A stretch of DNA of 56,014 nt. Origin: Acrocarpospora phusangensis (GTDB lineage: Bacteria; Actinomycetota; Actinomycetes; Streptosporangiales; Streptosporangiaceae). The translations under genes were made by a program, and so were the position numbers. Under the pieces are notes generated by a model that saw nothing but the letters and a program-made list of their open reading frames with translations, had not been told where the DNA came from and did not search any database. Numbering within the stretch: position 1 is the stretch's first letter; every line of letters begins with the position of its first letter. The stretch is taken from assembly GCF_016862995.1 (NCBI RefSeq), contig NZ_BOOA01000058.1, positions 1 to 56,014 on the forward strand, in the 5' to 3' direction. Below are positions 42,970 to 52,900 of this stretch, piece by piece.

Positions 42970-44334
42970 ATGTCCCTCCCCTGGTTGCGAGCGCGGTCTA
43001 TTCGCGGGCGCCTGACACTCGGCGCGATGGCGGTCGCGGCCATGGTACTCATCCCCGTCGGAGTCGGCGCCGACGTGACGATCCGCAAGGCGGTGGCCGA
43101 CAACATCTGGGAGGACGCGAGGGACGTGGCCAGTCAGGTGGCCACGCGGATCCGGGACGGACAGGTGATCATCAATCCGATCCCGCCGCATGACGGGATC
43201 GATCTCATTCAGGTGGTCGCGCCGGGCGGGCGGATTCTGGCGACCAGCAACGCGGCGAGGGATCTTCCGGCGTTGAGCCCGGTGTGGCCGGATCCGGAGA
43301 CCCGGATCAGGGAGCTGGTGTCCTGCCCGGTGCCGCGCAGCCCGTGCATGCACGTGACCGTGATCCGCGCCTCTCCCGCCCCGGACTCGCCCGTGGTGTA
43401 CGCGGGCAAGCAGACCCCGGCGGTGGTCCGCAGCCGCGTCCTGGCCACGGCGATCATCATCCAGCTGGCCCTGCTGATCGCGTTCATCGGCTGGGTGGCA
43501 TGGCGGATCGCGGGCCGGGCGATGCGGCCGGTGGAGGACATCCGGACCGAGCTGGCCGAGCTGACCGAGCGGAATCTGAGCCGGCGGGTGCCGGAGCCGG
43601 CCGGGGACGACGAGATCGCCAGGCTGGCGCGGACGGCGAACCGGGCGCTGGACCGGATCCAGCGGGCGGTGCAGCAGCAGCGGCAGTTCGCCGCCGACGC
43701 CTCCCACGAGCTGCGCACCCCGATCGCGGGCATCAGGGCCCAGCTGGAGAGCGGCCGGCTCCATCCGGACGACATGCCGGACGCGATCGAGGCGGCGCTG
43801 CGGGACACCGACCGGCTGGAGGCCATCGTCACCGACCTGCTCTTCCTGGCCCGGGTGGGGTCCAGCGAGGCGGCCGCCCGGGAGGAGGTGGACCTGGCCA
43901 ACCTGGTCGCCGCCCATGTCGCGAACCGGGCCTCCCGGGTGCCCGCCAAACTGGACCTGCATCCGGACATCCGGGTCGAGGCCGTGTACGCGCAGCTGGC
44001 CAGGGCCGTCGACGAGCTGCTGAGCAACGCCGACCGGCACGCCGCCACGCAGGTGTCGGTGGACGTGCGCCGGATCGGCGATGAGGCCGAATTGGTCGTA
44101 CGGAACGACGGGCAGCCGATCGCGAGCGTCGACCAGGAGCGCATCTTCGAACGGTTCACCCGGCTGGACACGGCCCGCAGCCGCGGCAAGGGCGGCACCG
44201 GGCTGGGCCTGGCGATCGCCCGTGAGGTGGTGGATGCGCACGGCGGCACGGTCAAGGTCGAGTCCGAGCCGCACGGGGTGCGGTTCGTCATGCGGCTTCC
44301 GCTCGCCGGCGCGCCACGGCCTGGATGCCGATGA
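42970..44334 (+). CDS. Sensor histidine kinase
   Basis: A 454-residue membrane kinase. Two membrane helices (about 13-35 and 156-178) flank a 120-residue extracytoplasmic sensor domain; HAMP follows (178-232), then the HisKA dimerisation domain with phospho-acceptor His246 in ASHELRTP and the HATPase domain (N-box VDELLSNADRH, G-box GTGLGLAIA). It should phosphorylate a response regulator, but none is encoded beside it in this window, so it is an orphan here. The start is ATG 42970. Its last 47 bases overlap the 3' end of the convergent NRPS-MFS gene. The signal is unknown. Confidence 0.93.
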   Translation: MSLPWLRARSIRGRLTLGAMAVAAMVLIPVGVGADVTIRKAVADNIWEDARDVASQVATRIRDGQVIINPIPPHDGIDLIQVVAPGGRILATSNAARDLPALSPVWPDPETRIRELVSCPVPRSPCMHVTVIRASPAPDSPVVYAGKQTPAVVRSRVLATAIIIQLALLIAFIGWVAWRIAGRAMRPVEDIRTELAELTERNLSRRVPEPAGDDEIARLARTANRALDRIQRAVQQQRQFAADASHELRTPIAGIRAQLESGRLHPDDMPDAIEAALRDTDRLEAIVTDLLFLARVGSSEAAAREEVDLANLVAAHVANRASRVPAKLDLHPDIRVEAVYAQLARAVDELLSNADRHAATQVSVDVRRIGDEAELVVRNDGQPIASVDQERIFERFTRLDTARSRGKGGTGLGLAIAREVVDAHGGTVKVESEPHGVRFVMRLPLAGAPRPGCR

Positions 44335-47300
44335 GGTCGTCCGGCGGCGCGTCCGGCACGTCGGCGTCGAACCGGGCGAGCCTCCGTACGCGCAGGGAGA
44401 CGGCGGCGATCACCGCGATGGCCAGGGCGAAGAGCACGTACATGAAGCCGATGCCGCGGCCGGCGCCGACGCCGATGAGCGCGCCCACGCTGCCGGCCAG
44501 CGCGCCGCCCTCGGCCAGCAGCGGCTCGAACAGCGCGCTGCCGTACGGGGCGACGAGGCCGAACGCGAACGGCAGCGTGGACCAGGCGATGAGCGTGTTG
44601 AGCGCGATCACCCGGCCGTGGAAACGCTGCGGGACCTTGACCTGGATGATCGTGGCGTAGATCCCGTTGACGAGGGTGAGCGCGAGGGACATGCCGAACG
44701 CGCCCGCCGCGATCACGACCAGGTCCTGCCGTACGCCGACGATCAGGCAGAAGGCGGCCAGCAGGAGGGTGGCGAGGAGCACGCCGCGCAGGCGGTGGCG
44801 GCGGGGGCCGCCCCAGACGGTCATGACGAGGCCGCCGAGCAGCACGCCCGCGCCGCCCGCGAACGAGACCCGGCCCACGTCGGCGAGGGTGGCGAAGGCG
44901 AGGACGAGGGGGCTGAGCAGCAGGAACAGCGGGGACAGGAAGACGTTGAGCGCGGCGAAGAAGAGCAGCATGGCGCGGAAGTTGCGGTTGCCCCAGGTGT
45001 AGCGGAAGCCTTCGGCCATCTCGGTGAGCAGGGATTCGCGGCGGCGCGCGCCCATCGTCTTCGGGAAGCGGACCAGCAGCACCGAGGTGAACGCGAACAG
45101 GTAGCTGATCACGTCCAGTACCAGGATGCCCTCCAGGCCGATGGCGGCCATGAGGCCGACGGCGACCAGCGGCACGATCAGCTGGGCGGTGCCGGTGACC
45201 ATCTGCACGACCCCGTTGGCGTGGCCGAGGTAGCGCTTGGGCACGAGCTGCGGGATGGCGGCGCCGTACGCGAGGCGCTGGAAGGTGAGCGCGACGGACA
45301 GGAGCGCGAGCAGCGGGTAGACGTGCCAGATCTCCAGGTTGCCGGTCCAGAGCAGCAGGCCGAGGGCGAGCTGGGTGCCGCCGGCGCCGACGTCTCCGGC
45401 GAGCATGACGCGGCGGCGGTCGTACCGGTCGGCGATGACGCCGGCGATGGGGGCGGCGAGCATGCCGGGCACGAGGGCGATCACCGAGAAGAGGGCGAAG
45501 CTGACCAGCGAGCCGGTGGTGACGTAGATCCAGAGCGGGATGGCGAACTCGGTGAGGGCCGATCCGACGATGGAGACGAGCTGGCCGGCGGCGACCACGC
45601 CGAAACGTTTCAGGCTGGGGCGGGTGGACTGCGGCGGGACGTCGCCGGGTGTGGACGTCCCGGCCAGCCACCAGGATCGGCCGGGGGCGCGTTCGATCGG
45701 TTCGGTGCGGCCGTCCGCGATGGCCGGCTGCACGCCGGTGACGATCTCGGCCAGTTCGCCGGCGCGGTGCTTGAGGAAGAAGTGGCCGGCCTCGTCGAGC
45801 ACGACCAGGGCGGCGGCGTCGGTGAGGTGGTGCCACTCGCGGAATCGTTCCTGGTAGAACTCGGTGGCCGGGTCGCGTTCGCCGACGACGGAGATGATGG
45901 GGGCGGTGAGGCGGTCGGCGGTGTCGTGGGCGTACAGGCGGGTGAAGTAGGTCTCGGCTTCGCGGGTGCCCTCGCGGCGGTTGCGGATGATGGCCTTGAG
46001 CTGGTCGTCGTCGAGTTCTTCGACGTCGAGGCCGGCGGCGATGAGGGCGTTGGCCCAGACGCGGTCGCTGCGCAGGCGTTCGCCCAGGTCGCGCAGGGGT
46101 GTGGCGAGGCCGGACGGGCGGGCGAACGGGAAGATGCCGCCGACGTGGATGGCGTCCACGGCGCGTCCCGCGGCTTCGAGGCGGCGGGCGATCTCGACGA
46201 CGAGCATGACGCCGAGGCCGCAGTGGCCGTACAGGGCGAGCGGGCCGCGCACGGTGGCGAGGATCTCCTGCACGCAGCCGTCGGCGACCTCGGCGATCGG
46301 CCGCGTCTCCTCGTCGAGCCCCCATTCCTGGCCCGGTACGGCTACCGAGTACAGCGCCCACCCGGCGGGCATCGCGTCGGCGAGCGGCTGGTAGATGGCC
46401 GCGCTGCCGCCCCCGTACGGCACGCAGACGAGGGTGCGGGTGGCGGGTCCGGCGGGGGTGAGCCGGTGGAGGAGGCGGCGGGGGCCGTCGTCGCCGCGGG
46501 AGGCGAGGGCGCGTACGGTCCGGTGCCGGAAGATGTCCATGATCGTGACCGGCCGGTCGGTGACCTTGCGCAGCCGGGCGACGACCTGGGCGGCGAGCAG
46601 GGAGTGCCCGCCGAGCGCGAAGAAGTCGTCCTCGGCGCCGACCCGGTCGAGTTCGAGGACCTTCGCCCAGACGTCGGCGATGGCCTGCTCCAGCGGGGTG
46701 GCGGGGGCGCTGTACTCCTCGTCGGCGGCGCGCTCGCCGGAGGGCTCGGGGAGCCGGTCCCTGTCGACCTTGCCGTGGGCCTTCAGGGGGAGTTCGTCCA
46801 GCCAGACATAGCGGGCGGGGATCATGTAGTCGGGCAGCCGCTCGGCCAGGTAGCCGCGTAACGACGGCCGGTCCCCGGAATCGGCGACGGCGTTTCCGGC
46901 GGAGCCGGCAGGGTTTCCTGGGGGGACCAGGTAGGCGACCAGGCGGTCGCGGCGGAAGTCGGCGACGGCCTGGGCGACGGCGTCGTGGCCGGTGAGGACG
47001 GCTTCGATCTCGGGGAGTTCCACCCGGTAGCCGCGGACCTTGACCTGGAGGTCGCGGCGGCCGAGGAATTGAATGTCGCCGGAGGGGAGCCATCGGCCGA
47101 GGTCGCCCGTGCGGTACAGGCGGGCGCCCGGTTCGCCGTAGGGGTCGGGGACGAACTTCTCGGCCGTGAGGCCCGGCCGTCCGAGGTAGCCGCGGGCCAG
47201 GCGGTCGCCGCCGAGGCAGATCTCCCCGACCACCCCGACGGGCGCGGGTTCACCGCGTTCGTCCAGAATGTACGCGCATGCGCCAGGAAGTGGCCGACCG

Positions 47301-49783
47301 ACCGGCAGCATCCCACCGGCCGGACGAATCCCGTCGTCGGTGGCCAGGCCCATCCCGTCATCGCCGGGAGCCGGGGCAACCTCGTGGGTGGTGACGCCGA
47401 CGGTGGCCTCGGTCGGGCCGTAGTGGTTGACCACGCGCAGGCCGGGGCGGACGAGCGAGGCCGCCCAGCCGGCCTGGGAAGCCTCACCGCCGAGGATCAG
47501 GAGCTTGCGCGGGAGCACGTCGGCTTCCTGGAGCAGGGACGCCAGGTGGCTGGGGGTGATCTTCAGGTAGTCGGTCGCGCGCAGGGTCTCGGCCAGCTCG
47601 GCGGCGGGGAGCCGGGGGTTGAGCAGGTGCAGGGTGCCGCCGGTCAGCAGGGACAGGTAGAAGACCGTGATGCCGAAGTCGAAGGAGAGGGACTGCAGCA
47701 GCGCGTAGCTCCCGCCGGGCTCCACGGCCAGCCGCTCGCGCACCCCGGCGAGGTACTCCAGGACCTGGCGGTGCTGGACGGCGACCCCTTTGGGGCGTCC
47801 GGTCGTGCCGGAAGTGTAGATCACGTAGGCCAGGTCGCCGGGCCGGGCCGGGACGATCTCCCCCGATCCGGACGCGTCCGGCGGAACGGCGTGCTCCACG
47901 GGCAGCGGTGTCGTGGTGATCGCGATCCGGATGCCGGCGTCCTCGATCATGTACGCCAGGCGGGCGGCGGGCTGGGCCGGATCAAGCGGCACGTAGGCGG
48001 CGCCGGCCTTGAGCACGGCCAGCACGGCGACGGCCACCTCGACCGACTGTTCCAGGCAAACCCCGATCCGGACGTCCGGTCCGGCGCCGAGTTCGGCCAG
48101 CCGGCCGGCGAGCGCGTCGGACCGTTCGCCCAGTTCCGCATAGGTCAGTGAATCGCCGCCACACGTGACAGCCACCCGCGAGGGCGGCCCCGCCACGACC
48201 TCATGGAGCAGGAGCGCCGCCGGCGCCGCGCGGGATTCCGAATCCTCCGCGGGACCCGATGAAGGCACCGGCATCGGACCAAGCCCGGATTCCGGCAGGG
48301 ACAAGGGCCCGGATTCCGGAGGGGACCAAGGCCCGGATTCCGGAGGGGACCAAGGCCCGGATTCCGGAGGGGACCAAGGCCCGGCGGGGAGCGGGACCGT
48401 GGCCGGTCCCGTGGCGAAGCCCAGCACCTCGGCGCGCTCCGCCGGATCCACGAGAGCCAGCTCCGACAGCCGCCTCCCCGGATCAGCCACGACCTCCCGC
48501 AGAAGATTCGTGAAATGTCGTGACATCCGGGCGACGGTGGTCTCGTCGAACAGGTCCGTGTTGTACGCGAACTGCCCGGTGAACCCTTCCCCCGTCTCGT
48601 ACAGGTACAGCGACAGATCGAACCGGCTGATCCCCGGCTCGACCGGGAACGCGCTCAGCCGCAGGCCGTGCTCGTCCAGCCCGGTCCTGAAGTTCTGCAA
48701 CGCCAGCGTCACCTGCGCGATCGGCGACCGGCTGACGTCCCGTTCCACGTTGAGCTCGCTCACCAGCCGGTCGAACGGCAGCTCCTGATGCGCGTACGCG
48801 TCCAGCGCCAGCGACCGCGTCCGCGCCAGGAACTCCGTGAACGAGGGATCGTCCGAGAGATCGGCCCGCATCGCCAGCGTGTTGACGAACATCCCGACGA
48901 CCCGATCGAGCTCCGGCAGGCTGCGACCGGCCACCGGGGTCGCGACCGCGAAGTCGCCCTGCCCCGAATACCTCCCCAGCAGCACCTGGAACGCCGCCAG
49001 CAGGATCATGTACGGCGTCACCCCGCCCACCGCCAGCGACCCGAGCGCCACGGGCACCGGGAAGTCGTACACCGCTCCCGCGTGGCTCATCTCGGCGGGC
49101 CGAGGCCGGTCGGCAGGCAGTTCCAGCACCGGCACCCCGGCGAGCCGGTCCCGCCAGTACGCGGTCTCCCTGGTCAGATCCCGGTCACGCTGCCAGAGGG
49201 AGTAGTCGCCGTACTGGACGGGCGGCGGCGCGGGGGTCTCGCCCCGGCAGAGGGCGAGCAGTTCCGTGAGGATCACGTCGAAGGAGAGGCCGTCGGTCAC
49301 CAGGTGGTGGGCCGCGAGGAGGAGGACGTGGTCGCGGGGCGCGAGCCGTACCAGGAGGGCTCTGAGGAGAGGGCCGGTGGCGAGGTCGAAGGTGCGGGCG
49401 AGTTCCGCCTCGATCAGGAGCCGGGCCTCGGCGGGCGAGGCCGCGCCGACGAGGCGGAACCCGGCCCGCGCGCCGGGGTCGAGGGTCACCACGGGGACGC
49501 CGTCCTCGGTGGCCGTGAAGCGGGTCCGGAGCGCCTCGTGCCGGCGGACGATCTCGTCGAGCGCCTCCGCCACGCCGTCCAGTTCGCCCTCGACGCGTAC
49601 GGTCAGGGGGACGGTGTACGTGGTCGTGCCCGGCCGGTACTGCTCGAGGAACCAGAGCCGCTCCTGGGCCGGGGAGAGCACGAGTTCGGCCGAGGGGTCG
49701 CGGGGCGGGATGGCCCGGATCTCCTGGCGGCGGCGCAGCCGTTGCGCCAGCAGTGCCCTCTTGTCGGCCGACAGTGTGCTCAC
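44288..49783 (-). CDS. NRPS module (C-A-PCP-TE) fused to an MFS exporter
   Basis: A 1,831-residue protein. Condensation domain 1-440 (HHLVTDG near 160); adenylation domain 520-990 (IYTSGTTGRPKG near 654; HYGPTEATVG); carrier domain with the phosphopantetheine Ser in GGHSLLA (about 1059); thioesterase 1110-1350; major-facilitator transporter about 1385-1800. The A-domain pocket residues read D-F-T-K-I-G-H-V-G-K, close to known Asp codes. The TE nucleophile is Cys1188 in GHCGLG rather than Ser; the Asp (GERDP) and His (EAGHFF) partners are present. TE suggests that this is the chain-terminating protein, with release coupled to export. GTG 49783 has GGAGG five bases upstream. A 24-bp repeat expands the C-A linker. 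It diverges from the second NRPS gene. Confidence 0.9.
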   Translation of the reverse strand: MSTLSADKRALLAQRLRRRQEIRAIPPRDPSAELVLSPAQERLWFLEQYRPGTTTYTVPLTVRVEGELDGVAEALDEIVRRHEALRTRFTATEDGVPVVTLDPGARAGFRLVGAASPAEARLLIEAELARTFDLATGPLLRALLVRLAPRDHVLLLAAHHLVTDGLSFDVILTELLALCRGETPAPPPVQYGDYSLWQRDRDLTRETAYWRDRLAGVPVLELPADRPRPAEMSHAGAVYDFPVPVALGSLAVGGVTPYMILLAAFQVLLGRYSGQGDFAVATPVAGRSLPELDRVVGMFVNTLAMRADLSDDPSFTEFLARTRSLALDAYAHQELPFDRLVSELNVERDVSRSPIAQVTLALQNFRTGLDEHGLRLSAFPVEPGISRFDLSLYLYETGEGFTGQFAYNTDLFDETTVARMSRHFTNLLREVVADPGRRLSELALVDPAERAEVLGFATGPATVPLPAGPWSPPESGPWSPPESGPWSPPESGPLSLPESGLGPMPVPSSGPAEDSESRAAPAALLLHEVVAGPPSRVAVTCGGDSLTYAELGERSDALAGRLAELGAGPDVRIGVCLEQSVEVAVAVLAVLKAGAAYVPLDPAQPAARLAYMIEDAGIRIAITTTPLPVEHAVPPDASGSGEIVPARPGDLAYVIYTSGTTGRPKGVAVQHRQVLEYLAGVRERLAVEPGGSYALLQSLSFDFGITVFYLSLLTGGTLHLLNPRLPAAELAETLRATDYLKITPSHLASLLQEADVLPRKLLILGGEASQAGWAASLVRPGLRVVNHYGPTEATVGVTTHEVAPAPGDDGMGLATDDGIRPAGGMLPVGRPLPGACAYILDERGEPAPVGVVGEICLGGDRLARGYLGRPGLTAEKFVPDPYGEPGARLYRTGDLGRWLPSGDIQFLGRRDLQVKVRGYRVELPEIEAVLTGHDAVAQAVADFRRDRLVAYLVPPGNPAGSAGNAVADSGDRPSLRGYLAERLPDYMIPARYVWLDELPLKAHGKVDRDRLPEPSGERAADEEYSAPATPLEQAIADVWAKVLELDRVGAEDDFFALGGHSLLAAQVVARLRKVTDRPVTIMDIFRHRTVRALASRGDDGPRRLLHRLTPAGPATRTLVCVPYGGGSAAIYQPLADAMPAGWALYSVAVPGQEWGLDEETRPIAEVADGCVQEILATVRGPLALYGHCGLGVMLVVEIARRLEAAGRAVDAIHVGGIFPFARPSGLATPLRDLGERLRSDRVWANALIAAGLDVEELDDDQLKAIIRNRREGTREAETYFTRLYAHDTADRLTAPIISVVGERDPATEFYQERFREWHHLTDAAALVVLDEAGHFFLKHRAGELAEIVTGVQPAIADGRTEPIERAPGRSWWLAGTSTPGDVPPQSTRPSLKRFGVVAAGQLVSIVGSALTEFAIPLWIYVTTGSLVSFALFSVIALVPGMLAAPIAGVIADRYDRRRVMLAGDVGAGGTQLALGLLLWTGNLEIWHVYPLLALLSVALTFQRLAYGAAIPQLVPKRYLGHANGVVQMVTGTAQLIVPLVAVGLMAAIGLEGILVLDVISYLFAFTSVLLVRFPKTMGARRRESLLTEMAEGFRYTWGNRNFRAMLLFFAALNVFLSPLFLLLSPLVLAFATLADVGRVSFAGGAGVLLGGLVMTVWGGPRRHRLRGVLLATLLLAAFCLIVGVRQDLVVIAAGAFGMSLALTLVNGIYATIIQVKVPQRFHGRVIALNTLIAWSTLPFAFGLVAPYGSALFEPLLAEGGALAGSVGALIGVGAGRGIGFMYVLFALAIAVIAAVSLRVRRLARFDADVPDAPPDDLIGIQAVARRRAEAA
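48284..48379 (-). repeat. 24-bp in-frame minisatellite, 4 copies, in the NRPS C-A linker
   Basis: Four tandem 24-bp units begin with CCCGGATTCCGG at 48284, 48308, 48332 and 48356; the last three are identical and the first is degenerate. They encode the octapeptide G-P-W-S-P-P-E-S on the minus strand, between the condensation and adenylation domains. The period preserves the frame, so copy number could vary without loss of function. Confidence 0.9.
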
Positions 49784-49805
49784 GACATCCTCCGACGACA
49801 GATAT

Positions 49806-49982
49806 CTGTAAAGATTCTTACCGGAAAGAGTCTTTACAGTTTGCGGATGATCGCCAGTGTGACACGGTCCACAAACCACGGGCAAGGCAGGAAAACTAGG
49901 GCTTGTCGCACTCGCGTGCAGCGTGGTTCACTGACGCCGACTTCAGATCTGTAAGCAAACTTTCCAGTAACAAACTTTTCAG
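49806..49982. promoter_or_regulatory. Shared 34-bp elements upstream of both divergent NRPS genes
   Basis: A 34-bp element occurs twice, facing outward: 49839-49806 on the minus strand, 22 bases before GTG 49783, and 49949-49982 on the plus strand, 13 bases before GTG 49996. The copies match at 26 of 34 positions with no gap: both start CTGTAA, share CTTTCC-R-GTAA in the middle and end CTTT-N-CAG. Each contains GTAA-N5-CTTT twice at a 15-bp period. The minus copy is also a dyad, CTGTAAAGA/TCTTTACAG. The 212-bp region is AT-rich against the background and holds no gene. It probably carries the promoters and a common regulator site. Confidence 0.7.
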
Positions 49983-49995
49983 TTTGGCGGTCTTT

Positions 49996-52900
49996 GTGGC
50001 ACAGCCGCTCTCGTACGGGCAGGAACGGCTCTGGTTCCTGCATCGGCTCGACCCCCGGGACCACTCCTACAACACCTGCCACGCCGACCGGCTGCGCGGC
50101 CCGCTCGACCTGGACCGGCTGGCCGCGGCCTTCGCGGCGGTGACCGCCCGCCAGGAGTCGCTGCGCACCCGCTTCGACGAGGTGGACGGCACCCCCGTCG
50201 CCCTCGTCTGCCCGCCCGGCCCGGTCGCGATCGCCGTACGCGACGCCGTGAACGTGGACGAAGCCCGCCGGATCGTCTCCGCCGCCGCCAACGCGCCGTT
50301 CGACCTGTCCGCCGCTCCCCCACTCCGCGTCACCCTGGTACGGCTCGCGCCCGACGACCACATCCTCGCCGTCACCCTGCACCACATCATCGCCGACGGC
50401 ATGTCGACGTCCCTGCTCAGCGGCGAACTCGCCCACCACTACGCCGGACGTCCCCCGCTGCCGCCGCTCCCCCTGCAGTACGGCGACTACGCCCGCGCCG
50501 AACGGGCGGCCGGCCAGGCGGGGCTCGGGCGCTGGGCGGAGGCCCTGGCCGGGACGCCGGTGCTGGAGCTGCCCGCCGACCGTCCCCGGCCGCCGCAGCG
50601 GACCGGGGACGGCGGCGAGGTCGAGTTCGTGGTCGATCCCGCGCTGGTGGCCGGGGTGGCGGAGCTGGCCCGGGAGCACCGGTGCACGCCGTTCATGGTG
50701 TGGCTGACCGCGTACCAGGTGCTGCTGGCCCGGCACAGCGGGCAGGACGACTTCTGCGTCGGCTCGCCGGTGGCGCGCCGGGACCGGACCGAGGTCGAGC
50801 CCCTGATCGGGCATCTGTCCGGAACACTGGTGCTGCGTACGGATCTGAGCGGGAATCCGACGTTCCTGGAGGCGGTCCGGCGGACCCGGCGTACGGTGAT
50901 CGAGGCCATCGGCCACGCCGACGTGCCACTGGAACGGCTGCTCGGGGCGCTGGAGATCGAGCGGGACCTGAGCAGGACGCCGCTGTTCCAGACGATGTTC
51001 GCGCTGCACACGCAGGTGAGCGGGGAGGTGTCGGAGGGCCCGGCGCCCGGGACGGAGGCGACGCCGTTCACGCCCGGGTGGATGGCGGCGCGGACCGATC
51101 TCTCCCTGGACCTGTGGCCGTCGAACCGGGGGCTGGTGGGGTCGCTCATCTACAGCGCGGACGTGTTCGCGGAGGCGACCGCGCGGCGGATGGCGGAACG
51201 GTTGCTGGTGCTGGCGGGGTCGATCGTGGCGGCGCCGGAGACGCGCGTACACGATCTGGAGATGCTGCCGGCGGAGGAGCGGGACTGGCTGCTGAGCAGG
51301 GGGACGTCCGCCGAGGTTCCATCGGTGACGCTGGCCGATCTGTTCCTGGCGCAGGCCGCGGCGACTCCGGACGCGGTGGCCGTGGACGCCGTCACCTACG
51401 CGGAGCTGGCGGGGCGGGCCGCCCGGCTGGCGGAGCGGTTGCGGGACAAGGGCGTCGGGCGGGGGTCGCTCGTCGCGGTCCGGGTGTCGCGCGGGCCCGG
51501 GATCCTGGTGGCGTTCCTCGGGGTGACGCTGGCGGGGGCGGCCTATCTGCCGGTCGATCCGGAATATCCGGAGGCGCGGGTGGACTACGTGCTCCGGGAC
51601 TCCGGGGCCGACCTCGTGCTCACCGACGACGAGCTGACCGGTCTCGCCATGGCCTTCGGGACCGCCTCCGAGCGGCCTGAGCTCGTGCCCCGCGCGGGCG
51701 AACCCGGAATGCCGGCACCGGGTGACCATGTTCAACGTGCGGGTGGAGCTGCCGCGGGCGTCTCCTCGTGGCTGCCCCGGCCGGACGACACCGCTTATGT
51801 CCTGTACACGTCCGGGTCCACCGGGCGGCCCAAGGGTGTGATGGTGCCGCACTCGGCCCTCGCCAACCTGCTGCTCGCGATGCGCGACCTGATCGGGTCC
51901 ACGCCGGAGCACGCGTGGCTGGCGCTGACGTCCACCGCGTTCGACATCTCCGCCGTGGAGCTGTACCTGCCGCTGATCACCGGCGGACGGGTGGTGACGG
52001 CCTCCGCCGAACACGCCAGGGACGGCATGGCCGCGGCCGACCTCATCCGGCGGAGCGGCGCGACCCACGTCCAGGCGACCCCCTCCGGGTGGCGCATCCT
52101 GCTCACCGGCGATTTCCCGGAGATCACCGCGATCACCGCCGGGGAGCCGCTGCCGCCGGGCCTCGCCCGCGACCTGCGCGCCCGCACCACCCGCCTCATC
52201 AACGGGTACGGCCCGACCGAGACCACCATCTACTCCTCCACCTGGGACGTGGACTCCGACGACATCACCATCGGCCACCCCGTCGCCGGCACCGCCGCCT
52301 ACATCCTCGGCCGCTCCGGCCTGCCCCCCCTCGGCGTCCCCGGCGAACTCGTCCTCGGCGGCAACGGCGTCACCACCGGCTACCTCGGCCGTCCCGCCCT
52401 CACCGCCGAGAAATTCATCCCCTCCCCGTACGGCCCCGCCGGCGCCCGCCTCTACCGGACCGGCGACCTGGCCCGGTGGCGTCCTGACGGGACCATCGAA
52501 TTCCTCGGCCGTACCGACAACCAGATCAAACTCCGCGGCCACCGCATCGAACTAGGCGAAATCGAATCCGTCCTCGACTCCCACCCCTCGGTACTCCAAG
52601 CCGTCGTCACCGTCCACGACGACACCTTGATCGCCTTCATCGTGCCCGCACCCGGCAGCGCTCGCGCGGATGCCGACGGGGGCCAGGACCGCCAGGCACG
52701 TAACGGCGCAATCGCGAACAAGGCCGCCCAAGACGACTTCATCACGGCCGACTTCATCACGGCCGAGGGCGTCACGGCCGAGGGCGTCACGGACGGTTCG
52801 ATCGCCGACGAGGTTCGGGCGCACGCCGGGCGGGTGCTGCCCGGGTACATGGTGCCCCGGCAGTTCGTCGTGCTGGATGAGATGCCGACGACGCCGAACG

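Noticed and set aside
43209-47093. A 1,294-codon minus-strand frame overlapping the NRPS-MFS gene
   Set aside because: It runs in another frame of the same strand, is almost all Arg/Pro, and the overlapping frame encodes complete TE and MFS domains.
49834-52542. A 902-codon open frame on the minus strand
   Set aside because: It lies opposite the NRPS frame, has the Gly/Val/Arg-rich composition of an antisense GC-rich shadow, and shows no domain; the plus frame has clear C, A and PCP motifs.
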